NCBI GenBank assembly: GCA_963664035.2
Contig: OY760867.2
Location: forward strand, 1,364,001-1,428,000
From: G958296245 sp963664035
GTDB taxonomy: Bacteria > Chloroflexota > Dehalococcoidia > Lucifugimonadales > G958296245
Length of the DNA stretch: 64,000 bases
Direction: 5' to 3'
This document shows positions 24,185-32,180 of the stretch, one piece after another. The stretch's first letter is position 1. Each line of letters starts with the position of its first letter. The notes beneath the pieces were generated by a model, which was not told the DNA's origin, did not search any database, and was given only the letters and a program-made list of their open reading frames with translations. Made by a program: the position numbers and the translations under genes.

Positions 24185-24325
24185 TTGGAGGCATATTGCC
24201 TGAAGTGCCGAGACCATCGCGAAGTGAAGGACCCGCAGGTGGTCACGCTCAAGAACGGTAGACCCGCAACGCGGGGCAAGTGTACGGTCTGCGGCAGGAC
24301 CGTGTTCAGGATAGGCAAGGCATAG
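24185..24325 (+). CDS. DUF5679 zinc-ribbon protein
   Basis: A 46-residue protein with a TTG start at 24185 behind GGAGGT (spacing 6). It reads (M)EAYCLKC, then KDPQVVTLKNGRPATRGKC, then TVCGRTVFRIGKA: two Cys pairs of a zinc ribbon with the invariant KNGRPATRG centre of DUF5679. The family is frequent in Chloroflexota and some Thermus-type bacteria and has no assigned role. It lies 128 bp upstream of the CADD gene, with no gene between them. Confidence 0.82.
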   Translation: MEAYCLKCRDHREVKDPQVVTLKNGRPATRGKCTVCGRTVFRIGKA

Positions 24326-24453
24326 GATTGGCCCAGAGCCGACCCTCGCACCCAGCACTTGGAGCATGGCCAGGTATCCCAGGCCCCCGGCCGGATAGCC
24401 GCCCTTTACCGGACCCGTCTTCGGGCCGCCGGAACCGCCAGGAGGAAGCACAC

Positions 24454-25110
24454 GTGACCACACACGTCATCGAGACCATCGACCGGATAGTCAAGGAACG
24501 GAGCCTGCTGACGCACCCCTTCTACCAGGCTTGGACCGCCGGGGACCTCCCCGTGGAGTCCCTGAAGGGCTACGCCGCGCAGTACTTCCACTTCGAGAAG
24601 GCGTACCCGACCTTCCTCAGCGGCATCCATCACCGCTGCGAGGACCCGTCGGTGCGCCAGCTCCTGCTCGACAACCTGTGGGACGAGGAGCACGGGGAGG
24701 AGAACCACGTCGAGCTCTGGCTGCGCTTCTGCGACGCGCTGGGCCTGGACCGCGAAGAGGTCCGGCAGGGCGAGCCTCTCGAATCGACCGCGGACTTGCT
24801 CGACGCCTTCAAGGAGTTGACGTCCGAGGCGCCGACCGCCGCCGGGGCCGCCGCGCTCTACTCCTACGAGTCCCAGGTGCCCGAAGTGGCCCAGGTCAAG
24901 ATGGCCGGACTGAGCCGCTTCTACGGCATGGACGGCGACCGCGACGTCTCCTTCTTCCGGGTACACCAGGCGCTGGACATCGAGCACTCCGACGCCGAGC
25001 GCGAGATGGTGACGACGCTGGCCTCCACCGACTCGGATAAGGAAGCCGCCGTCGCCGCGGCCGACAGGGCCACCGCGGCCCTCTGGAAGTTCCTCGACGG
25101 CGTCTACTAG
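24454..25110 (+). CDS. CADD-family putative folate (pABA) biosynthesis oxygenase
   Basis: A 218-residue heme-oxygenase-fold protein resembling the CADD family, related to PqqC/TenA, in which chlamydial members make p-aminobenzoate from a self-derived tyrosine. Characteristic stretches are HPFYQAWTAGDLP (residues ~21-33), YFHFEKAYPTFLSGIHHR, NLWDEEHGEENH (~75-86) and FRVHQALDIEHSDAE (~173-187), which supply the Glu/His ligands of a di-metal site. GTG 24454 follows AGGAGG. Folate pathway assignment rests on family knowledge; no fol genes are in the window. Confidence 0.86.
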   Translation: MTTHVIETIDRIVKERSLLTHPFYQAWTAGDLPVESLKGYAAQYFHFEKAYPTFLSGIHHRCEDPSVRQLLLDNLWDEEHGEENHVELWLRFCDALGLDREEVRQGEPLESTADLLDAFKELTSEAPTAAGAAALYSYESQVPEVAQVKMAGLSRFYGMDGDRDVSFFRVHQALDIEHSDAEREMVTTLASTDSDKEAAVAAADRATAALWKFLDGVY

Positions 25111-25173
25111 GGGCGGCGTCCGGCCCGGCGCTTCCGGGCCCGGGCACATGCCAGGAACGCCGGCGGCAGGCCC

Positions 25174-26442
25174 ATGCGCGTAGAGCTCGCCTACGGCAGG
25201 ACGGGCTTGGCGGTCGACCTGCCCGACGAACGCGCCACCGTCGTCGAGCCGACCTACGTCCCCGGCCTGCCGGACGAACGCGGCGCGCTGACCGCCGCCC
25301 TGCGCAACCCCATCGGCGCTCCGCCGCTCCGCCGCACGGTGCGGCCCACGCAGACGGTCGCCATATCGGTCTGCGACATCACGCGCCCCATGCCCTCCTC
25401 GCGGGTGCTGCCGGCCCTGCTGCGCGAGCTTGCCCACGTGCCCAAGGAGAACGTCGCCATCCTGGTCGCCACGGGTACGCATCGGGCCAACACCCCGGAG
25501 GAGCTAGACGCCATGCTCGGGCCGGAGGTGGCGAGGAGCTACCGCGTTATCAACCACGACGCCTTCGCCTCCGAGGACCTCGAGCGCTGCGGGGAGACGC
25601 CGGGCGGCATCCCGGTATGGCTCAACCGCCGCTGGCTGGACGCCGACTTCAGGATCACGACGGGATTCGTGGAGCCGCACTTCTTCGCCGGGTTCAGCGG
25701 CGGCCCCAAGATGGTCGCGCCGGGGCTGGCCGGCTTCGAGACGACGATGAGGCTCCACGACGCGGCCATGATAGGCCATCCCAACGCGGTCTGGGGCGTC
25801 ACCGAGGGCAACCCGATCCACGACGCCATCCGAAGCATAGCAGCCGCAACGGGCGTGGACTTCAGCGTGGACGTGACGATCAACCGCGATCACCAGGTAA
25901 CGAGCGTCTACGCGGGCGAGCTATTCGCCGTCCACGAAGCCGCCTGCCGGGACGCGCGGCGGGCCTCGATGCGCCCGGTCCCTGAGCCCTTCGACCTCGT
26001 GATCACCACCAACAGCGGCTACCCGCTCGACATGAACCTCTACCAGTCGGTCAAGGGCATGTCGGCGGCGGCGCAGGTCGTGCGCGAGGGCGGGACCATC
26101 GTATGCGCGGCGGAGTGCAGCGACGGCATCCCCGACCACGGCGAGTACCGGAGGCTGCTCGCCATGCGGGACAGCCCGGCGGAGCTGCTGGAGATGATCG
26201 CGGCGCAGGGGTTCAGCCGCCACGATCAGTGGCAGGTGCAGATCCAGGCGCAGATACTGCTCAGGGCCAGGGTGCTCGTGAAGTCGTCCTACCTGACGGC
26301 GGATCAGGTGCGCGCGGCGCACCTGGAGCCGGTCGAGGACCTGCAGGACGCCATAGACGAGCAGGTGGACCGCATCGGCCCCAACGCCACCATATGCGCC
26401 ATCCCCCAAGGCCCGCAGACGATACCCTACGTCACGGGCTAG
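25174..26442 (+). CDS. LarA-type nickel-pincer racemase/epimerase (DUF2088)
   Basis: A 422-residue LarA homologue. The residues known from lactate racemase are recognisable: CDITRPMP (Asp68, Arg71), ATGTHR (His103), PHFFAGFSGGPKM (His169, Lys179), MRLHDAAMIGHPN (His195/His202) and LYQSVKGM (Gln and Lys near 290). These bind the pincer nucleotide cofactor and nickel, so cofactor-dependent racemisation or epimerisation of a 2-hydroxy acid is likely. Many LarA paralogues act on substrates other than lactate. No larB, larC or larE is nearby. It lies 63 bp after the CADD gene. Confidence 0.88.
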   Translation: MRVELAYGRTGLAVDLPDERATVVEPTYVPGLPDERGALTAALRNPIGAPPLRRTVRPTQTVAISVCDITRPMPSSRVLPALLRELAHVPKENVAILVATGTHRANTPEELDAMLGPEVARSYRVINHDAFASEDLERCGETPGGIPVWLNRRWLDADFRITTGFVEPHFFAGFSGGPKMVAPGLAGFETTMRLHDAAMIGHPNAVWGVTEGNPIHDAIRSIAAATGVDFSVDVTINRDHQVTSVYAGELFAVHEAACRDARRASMRPVPEPFDLVITTNSGYPLDMNLYQSVKGMSAAAQVVREGGTIVCAAECSDGIPDHGEYRRLLAMRDSPAELLEMIAAQGFSRHDQWQVQIQAQILLRARVLVKSSYLTADQVRAAHLEPVEDLQDAIDEQVDRIGPNATICAIPQGPQTIPYVTG

Positions 26443-26527
26443 GCGAGGAAGGTCCTCTCACGTCCGGGGGTGATTCGAAGATATTGGGCAAGGGTTGGAG
26501 TAGGCACAGAGACAGGGAGACCAACCA

Positions 26528-27145
26528 GTGAGCACCATCGACATACACCACCTCATGAGGGGATTGTCCAAGGCTCGCCCGGTCTTTCATTCCGAGGTGG
26601 ATTTCCAGTTCGCACTTAGCAGGCGCATAGACGTCGAGATTCCTGATTGCAAAGTCCGTCTGGAGAAGACGTTCCGCTTCGAAGAGGGGAAGAGTCGTGT
26701 GGATATCTGGTTGCCGGGAGAGGGCGTTGCCATCGAGCTCAAGTACTTCACCCGCCAGATGGCAGTATGCCACGCAGACGAGTGGTACGACCTGAAGGAA
26801 CACGCGGCAACCGACCTCGCGCGCCATGGGTTTCTCACAGACGTACAGAGGTTAGAGCGCTTGGTGCAGGGCGAGGAACATCCTGTCTCGGTCGGCTTCG
26901 CGGTTCTTCTGACGAACGCACCCACCTTGTGGGAACCGTCTAGGAGGATAACCAACGACGCCGCCTTTCACCTCTACGAGGATAGAGACGGGGTGACCGG
27001 AAAGCTACAGTGGACGAAACAGGGCCGCCCGATTGAGGACGGAGGTCTACATCTGAAGGGTGCCTACGCCATGGCGTGGAAGCCTTTCTCACACTTTGAG
27101 AGTGTCGGCGCGGAGTTCCGATACCTCGCGGTAGCGGTACGGTGA
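26528..27145 (+). CDS. Hypothetical protein with PD-(D/E)xK nuclease-like core
   Basis: A 205-residue protein of lower GC than its neighbours. RVDIWLPGEGVAIELKYFT (residues ~58-76) has the spacing Asp-(x)n-Glu-x-Lys of a PD-(D/E)xK nuclease core, and an upstream Glu-rich helix (SEVDFQFALSRRI) fits the fold. The rest is unrecognised. It may be an orphan restriction-like or repair nuclease; its lone position and composition suggest acquisition by transfer. The start at 26528 was taken because it is a GTG directly after the CAGGGAGACC stretch. Confidence 0.6.
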   Translation: MSTIDIHHLMRGLSKARPVFHSEVDFQFALSRRIDVEIPDCKVRLEKTFRFEEGKSRVDIWLPGEGVAIELKYFTRQMAVCHADEWYDLKEHAATDLARHGFLTDVQRLERLVQGEEHPVSVGFAVLLTNAPTLWEPSRRITNDAAFHLYEDRDGVTGKLQWTKQGRPIEDGGLHLKGAYAMAWKPFSHFESVGAEFRYLAVAVR

Positions 27146-27239
27146 GAGTGACTACGGCAAGAGCGCCGCTACCGGCATGTTGATACCGGACACAATGCGC
27201 AGCATGCTTATATAATATCCCGTACAAAGGAGGAGCGGT

Positions 27240-27488
27240 ATGGCTCGGCTGGACGTGCGGCTGGATGCCGAGAGGCGGCAGCGGCTGGAGAAGATTGCGG
27301 AGGAGTGGGGGGCGCCTATCTCCGAGGTGGTGCGCCGCCTGATTGACGACGCCTATGAAGAGATCGCGCGGGAGCGGCGCGTAGAGGCGGTCAGGAGGTT
27401 GGCAAGCCTGGAAGTCGAGGACCCGCCGGACGGCGCCGCGCTCTCCCGCGAGTTGGAGGCTGCCCATGAGCCCGGCGGCCTTCATTGA
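27240..27488 (+). CDS. Ribbon-helix-helix antitoxin (orphan)
   Basis: An 82-residue RHH protein: ARLDVRLDAERRQRLEKIAEEWGAPISEVVRRLIDDAYEEI is a complete MetJ/Arc-type DNA-binding region, followed by a toxin-binding tail. AAAGGAGG precedes ATG 27240, and TATAAT is at 27211-27216. The following gene, overlapping its end, begins like a PIN toxin but is lost after nine codons, so this antitoxin has no functional partner here. Confidence 0.77.
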   Translation: MARLDVRLDAERRQRLEKIAEEWGAPISEVVRRLIDDAYEEIARERRVEAVRRLASLEVEDPPDGAALSRELEAAHEPGGLH

Positions 27489-27492
27489 CGCC
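27466..27492 (+). pseudogene. vapC (PIN toxin) 5' stub
   Basis: ATG 27466 overlaps the antitoxin gene and encodes MSPAAFIDA, the N-terminus of a PIN toxin up to its first catalytic Asp (normally FIDANV). The frame then runs through unrelated sequence antisense to the next gene until 27612. A deletion seems to have joined the toxin's first codons to the 3' flank of the lipoprotein gene. Confidence 0.55.
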
Positions 27493-27500
27493 CACTATCG

Positions 27501-29825
27501 CTATCCCTCCCTAAGATCGACCATCTCGAGAAGGACCCTGCGCTGCAAGTCCGGGAGGCCCTCCATGTTCTCGATCAGATTGCGGACCGAGCTCGCGCTC
27601 CTGCCGCGATAGCCTATGCTGTACCAGCAGGCGCCCAGAGCGTCAGGCTTGCAGTGGAGGTCGTACAACGCTTCCAGGGACTCGACGACGGCGCCTAGAC
27701 CGGCCTCGTCCAGGTCCTCTATCCCCATGGACAACTCCAGCTCCGGTCCGTACAGCGACGCCCGGTATAGGTGCTGCGTGACGTAGTTCGTCCAGAAGCG
27801 CGGGTCCCTGTCCCACCACTCCCACTTCTCCACGTCCTTCAGGGTGTTGATGAAGTCGATCAGCAGTTGCCGCTCGGCATTCCTCAACGTGCTCCTGAGA
27901 GGCTCCTGTATTTCCGTCCTCACGCCGAGCGGCGTCCTCAGGCCGCTGGCGTTGTAGGTGAGGTCGTGGCTAAAGAATGGCCGCCAAAGTACCAGGTCTT
28001 CGATCCTGAGCCTCAGGTACCAGTCGAACACCCGCGCCCACGTCCCGCCCGCGCCCAGCTTCATGAAGCCTTCCAGGTACTTCCGGATCGACGGAGGCGC
28101 CAGTAGCAGGTTCTGGGGATTGTAGCCCGGTATCGTCGTCTCCAACGCATGATAGAACCCCCACCAGAGACGGGCGTACTCGCCCCTTTCGAGGACGTCC
28201 CAGGCGTTCTCCCCGCCCAGGTGATGCCTCGTTGTGCTTTCCAGCATCCCGGACATCAGGTCGTAGTACGGGCGCCACGGCTCCAGCGGGTTCTCGAGAC
28301 CCCGCCTGTATTCGTACGCGCGGAAGTCCAGGGCGAACTGCGCCACGTCGCGCCTGAAGGTGTATAGGTTCATCCGGTCGCACGGCTCAGGGAAGCCGTC
28401 CCAGAACTCCCAGAAGGCGTGCATCACCTCGTGTATCAGCACCCCCGGGTTGCTGTGTCCGATCCCCACGTAGCCATGTATGTATCCGGCCCATCCCGGC
28501 TCGCCCCGCCTCCATTCGATCAGTATGTCGTCGGTCATCCACTCCACCGCGGCCCCGGTAAGCCCGTGGATCGCGGCGGCGTCGCGGACCCGGGCCTTTA
28601 CCCAGGGGTCCTCGGTGCCGGGGTGCTTCCGGGTGAAGACCAGCAGGGGGCCGCTCCAATAGTTGTCGCCGCCGGCGCGCCGGGCCGCCGGCTCCGTCTC
28701 GACCCCGTCCAGGTTCCTGGCGACGGCCGTGACGCGGTAGTCGCTCGCCGGTTTGAGGTCGTCGAACGTCCTGCACCTGCTCGTGCCCCAGTCGGAAACC
28801 GATGTGTGGCCGCCGTCCACGCGGGTCAGGCTGACCCTGTACTCCGTGTGGACGGGGTTGAGCTCGTCCACTATCGGCTGCTGCAGGCCGGTCCATGCCG
28901 TCGCCATCTGCTCGGCGATCTTGGGACGGTGCGCCAGCGTCGCCCTGGCGTCCTCGGCCGAGGCGTCCCCGCCTCCTCGCCGCTTCACGACGAGCCGGTA
29001 CGCATACCGCGTGTTGGGTTCGAGCCCGGCGTCCTGGTACGCGCCGTCCTCGACCGGTGGGTTCGACAGCAGCTCGCCGTCCCTGTACAGCGAGATCCCG
29101 GCAGGGTCGGGGACGCCAAGTGTCCACGCCACCTCCATCGAGGTCGGCGACATGGGAGAAACGGTAAGCGCCACGGGAACCGGGGTGGGCGTAGGCGTAG
29201 GCGTGGGTGTGGGTGTGGGTGTGGGTGTGGGCGTCGGCGTCGATGTAGGCGTGGGTGTGGGCGTAGCTGTGGGCGTGGGTGTGGGCGTGGGCGTCGGCGT
29301 CGATGTAGGCGTGGGTGTGGGCGTAGCTGTGGGCGTGGGTGTGGGCGTGGGCGTCGGCGTCGATGTAGGCGTGGGTGTGGGCGTCGGCGTCGATGTAGGC
29401 GTGGGTGTGGGCGTAGCTGTGGGCGTCGGCGTCGGCGTCGGTGTGGGCGTGGGCGTGGGCGTGGGCGTGGGCGTCGGCGTCGATGTAGGCGTGGGCGTGG
29501 GCGTGGGCGTAGGTGTAGGTGTAGGTGTAGGTGTAGGTGTAGGTGTAGGTGTAGCCGTGGGCGTAGGTGTCGGTGTAGCCGTGGGCGTGGGAGTCGGCGT
29601 GGGTGTAGGTGTCGGCGTGGGTGTAGGTGTCGGCGTGGGTGTAGGTGTGGGCGTAGGTGTCGGCGTGGCGGTGGCCGAGGGAGTGGGAACTGGTGTCGGA
29701 GTAGGTGTGGCTGTTGGCGCAGGCGTGGGGATGCTTGTAGGCGTGGGGCCGGAGTCGATTGCAGGCTCCGGTGCGCCGCAAGCTAAGGTCAGCAGCAGTA
29801 GACCGCAGGACAGAACCGTTCTCAT
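27501..29825 (-). CDS. Lipoprotein with Thr-Pro repeat stalk, Fn3-like and HExxH domains
   Basis: A 774-residue surface lipoprotein: signal MRTVLSCGLLLLTLAC (lipid Cys16), then about 180 residues of Thr-Pro repeats, forming an extended stalk. Two fibronectin-III-like segments follow (SPTSMEVAW...LEPNTRYAYRLVV and VHTEYRVSLTRV...LKPASDYRVTAVARN). The C-terminal ~400 residues include IHEVMHAFWEFWDG (HEVMH near residue 465), a plausible gluzincin/zincin zinc site, preceded by SNPGV. The downstream Glu ligand could not be fixed. A zinc metallopeptidase displayed on a rigid stalk is the best reading; the peptidase family is unrecognised. It is transcribed divergently from the exoribonuclease gene. 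Confidence 0.75.
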   Translation of the reverse strand: MRTVLSCGLLLLTLACGAPEPAIDSGPTPTSIPTPAPTATPTPTPVPTPSATATPTPTPTPTPTPTPTPTPTPTPTPTPTPTATPTPTPTATPTPTPTPTPTPTPTPTPTPTPTSTPTPTPTPTPTPTPTPTPTPTATPTPTPTSTPTPTPTPTSTPTPTPTPTPTATPTPTPTSTPTPTPTPTPTATPTPTPTSTPTPTPTPTPTPTPTPTPTPVPVALTVSPMSPTSMEVAWTLGVPDPAGISLYRDGELLSNPPVEDGAYQDAGLEPNTRYAYRLVVKRRGGGDASAEDARATLAHRPKIAEQMATAWTGLQQPIVDELNPVHTEYRVSLTRVDGGHTSVSDWGTSRCRTFDDLKPASDYRVTAVARNLDGVETEPAARRAGGDNYWSGPLLVFTRKHPGTEDPWVKARVRDAAAIHGLTGAAVEWMTDDILIEWRRGEPGWAGYIHGYVGIGHSNPGVLIHEVMHAFWEFWDGFPEPCDRMNLYTFRRDVAQFALDFRAYEYRRGLENPLEPWRPYYDLMSGMLESTTRHHLGGENAWDVLERGEYARLWWGFYHALETTIPGYNPQNLLLAPPSIRKYLEGFMKLGAGGTWARVFDWYLRLRIEDLVLWRPFFSHDLTYNASGLRTPLGVRTEIQEPLRSTLRNAERQLLIDFINTLKDVEKWEWWDRDPRFWTNYVTQHLYRASLYGPELELSMGIEDLDEAGLGAVVESLEALYDLHCKPDALGACWYSIGYRGRSASSVRNLIENMEGLPDLQRRVLLEMVDLREG
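29181..29720. repeat. Hexamer-based tandem repeat encoding Thr-Pro stalk
   Basis: GTGGGC/GTGGGT/GTAGGC-type hexamers run without interruption, reading Thr-Pro dipeptides on the minus strand. Within it, a 60-bp higher-order unit repeats almost exactly at 29221-29280 and 29281-29340 and partly at 29341-29400. Hexamer slippage would change stalk length without shifting frame. Confidence 0.85.
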
Positions 29826-29974
29826 CCGCTCGCCCTGTTGAGAACTTTGCAGGTAGGCGACGTGGCGCTGGCCGATTCGGGAAGCGGCATTATACCACCT
29901 CCCCGCAGGGACTCACTTTTGCGCGCCATTTCCCTTATAGTGCTGTTGTAACGCCAGACAACGAAAGGCGCCGG

Positions 29975-32026
29975 ATGCGCGCAGGCGAATTAGTAGTCGC
30001 GAGACTGGCCAGGGGGCCGTCCGTCGTGCTCCTCATCGAGGAGAAGGACGGGCGGGCCGCCGTCGCCCTTGGCAGGAACAAGCAGGCACGCCTGCCGGCG
30101 CATCGCATACTGCTGGCAACGGGCGTCGTGCCGGCCGGCGATCGGCAGCTTGACGAGTTCGCGCGGGCCGCGAGCGCGGAGGCGGCGGCCATCGACCTGG
30201 GCGAGACGTGGGACGCCTTCGCCGACGACGAGACCGCCTGCCTGAGCCTGGACGACCTTGCGGGCCTCTACTGGAGCGGCCCCGCCGGGCCGGAGCGCCT
30301 CGCCGCCCTCGCCATCCACCTGGACGGCTCCGACTACTTCGAACGCGCCGACGAAGGCTACGCTGTCCGGCCCAGGGCGCGCGTCGAGGAGACCCGGGCG
30401 CGCAGGAGACGCGAAGCCGAGCGCGCGCAGGGGGAGCAGGCGCTGGTCGAGGCGATGGCGGCCGGTCGGCTCCCGGACCCGCTCACCTCCCACCAGTCCG
30501 CCCTGATGGACCTGCTGCGCGGCTTCGCTATTCACGGCGACGAGTACCCCCGCGCACGCGCGGCGAGGGCGTTCCTAGCCAAGACGGGGCGGCAGTCCGG
30601 CAACCTCCAGAGGCTCTGCTTCGAGCTGCTGGTGGCGAGCGGCGTCTTCACCCCGGACGAGCCGCTGGAGCTCCACCGCGCGCAGGTCCCGGCCCGCTTC
30701 CCGGACGCCGTCCTCTCCCAGGCCGCCTCGACTACGCCCGCCTCCGAGTCGGGCCGCCGCGACCTCACGCGCCTGGACGCATTCACCATAGACGACGCAG
30801 GCACGCAGGACAGGGACGACGCCCTGTCGGTCGAGGCCGTCCCCGGCGCGGACGGCGAGTACGCGGTCGGCATACATATCGCCGACGCCGGCAGCCTCAT
30901 CCCCTCCGGCTCTCCCGTGGACCGCGAGGCCGGCCGGCGCATGGCCACGCTCTACCTGCCCGAGGGCCCGATCCCCATGCTCCCCCCGGAGATCGCTCAC
31001 CAGGCGGGCAGCCTCGACCCCGGCCGGACGAGCGCCGCCGTAACCCTCCTTCTCCGCATCGACGACTCGGGCAACGTGCTCGACCGCGAGGTCGCGCCGT
31101 CCCTGCTCCGCAGCCGCGAAGCCATGACCTACGAGGAGGCCGACCGCGCCCTGGAAGACGACGCCAGCCCACGCCACGAGGCCCTGGCGACCCTACGGAG
31201 GATCGCCGACGCGAGAAGGCGGACGCGCGGCGAGGCAGGCGCCATCGAGCTGGAGCAGCCCGAGATGTCCGTCAAGGTCACTCCCACCGGCGAGGTCGCC
31301 GTGAAGGTGCTCGACCGGACCAGCGCCAGCCGGCGCACGGTCGCCGAGATGATGGTGCTGTGCAACACTCTGCTCGGAGAGCTATGCCGCTCGGAGCAGG
31401 TCCCCTCCGTGTACAGGGTGCAGGCCCCGCCGGACCTGTCCGATCTGCCGCAGTCGGAGCCCGCCGAGGACGCCTCCGAAGCGCAGAGGACCCTCCACCG
31501 CCACCTGCTCGCAAAGCGGCTGCGTCCCGCCGAGCTGGACGTCGCGCCGGGCGCCCACAGCGGCCTAGGCGTCCCGGTATACATCCAGGCCACCTCCCCC
31601 CTCAGGCGCTACCCGGACCTCGTTCTACAGCGCCAGATCAGCCACTTCCTCGAGTCCGGCAAGCCCCTCTACCCCCTCGAGGAGATCATCTCGGTCGCCC
31701 AGCGCGCCGAGGTCCAGGTCCGCGAGGTGGCACGCGTGGAGGCGCAGCGCAAGCGGTACTGGTTCCTGAAGTTCCTCCAGGCCGAGCGGCTGTCCGCGGA
31801 CCCCGACGCGGACCCCGACGCGGACAGCGGCGCCTTCACCGCCGTGGTGCTGGAGACGGACCCGCGCCGAAGGGCCCTGGTGGAGCTCGCCGAGTACCCC
31901 TTCAGGTGCCGAGTGGAGATGCCGAGGTCGTACGCGCCGGGGGCAACGGTGACCCTGGCGCTGCGCGGCATAGACCTATGGCGCCGCCTCGCCCACTTCG
32001 TCCACGTCGGCGGCGAGGTACCATAG
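29975..32026 (+). CDS. RNB-domain exoribonuclease (RNase II/R family)
   Basis: A 683-residue 3'-5' exoribonuclease. The RNB catalytic motif is DDAGTQDRDDALSVE (near 277), with HIADAGSLI and RRMATLYLPEGPIPMLP downstream; the C-terminus has a GLGVPVYIQATSPLRRYPDLVLQ region and an S1-like end. The N-terminal third lacks the usual two cold-shock domains and instead carries helices rich in Arg/Glu. It resembles the shorter RNB proteins found in Chloroflexota and cyanobacteria. ATG 29975 was chosen behind GAAAGG; the frame is open upstream but lies in the divergent promoter region. Confidence 0.92.
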   Translation: MRAGELVVARLARGPSVVLLIEEKDGRAAVALGRNKQARLPAHRILLATGVVPAGDRQLDEFARAASAEAAAIDLGETWDAFADDETACLSLDDLAGLYWSGPAGPERLAALAIHLDGSDYFERADEGYAVRPRARVEETRARRRREAERAQGEQALVEAMAAGRLPDPLTSHQSALMDLLRGFAIHGDEYPRARAARAFLAKTGRQSGNLQRLCFELLVASGVFTPDEPLELHRAQVPARFPDAVLSQAASTTPASESGRRDLTRLDAFTIDDAGTQDRDDALSVEAVPGADGEYAVGIHIADAGSLIPSGSPVDREAGRRMATLYLPEGPIPMLPPEIAHQAGSLDPGRTSAAVTLLLRIDDSGNVLDREVAPSLLRSREAMTYEEADRALEDDASPRHEALATLRRIADARRRTRGEAGAIELEQPEMSVKVTPTGEVAVKVLDRTSASRRTVAEMMVLCNTLLGELCRSEQVPSVYRVQAPPDLSDLPQSEPAEDASEAQRTLHRHLLAKRLRPAELDVAPGAHSGLGVPVYIQATSPLRRYPDLVLQRQISHFLESGKPLYPLEEIISVAQRAEVQVREVARVEAQRKRYWFLKFLQAERLSADPDADPDADSGAFTAVVLETDPRRRALVELAEYPFRCRVEMPRSYAPGATVTLALRGIDLWRRLAHFVHVGGEVP

Positions 32027-32075
32027 AGGAGGAGGGTCGGGGTCTTTTCATTGTTGGGATAGGGCCGTACCCTGC

Positions 32076-32103
32076 CGTTCGGCCTGAGCCTGTCGAAGGC
32101 CCC
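32076..32103 (+). repeat. REP-like dispersed repeat, copy 2
   Basis: CGTTCGGCCTGAGCCTGTCG followed by AAGGCCC; it shares its core with copies in hsdR (2874-2896, opposite strand) and at 49549-49577. It lies between the convergent exoribonuclease and GH3 genes. Confidence 0.72.
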
Positions 32104-32180
32104 AATTGTGGTTCTGAACCGGTTCAACCTCAGGAATGCTGGCGCGGCAACCGCTCAATCCCGGTACTGACGGGGACAGG

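Noticed and set aside
28419..29786. Long plus-strand frame of Gly-Val/Arg repeats antisense to the lipoprotein
   Set aside because: Arises automatically from the hexamer repeat complement; the minus-strand frame has a lipobox and globular domains.
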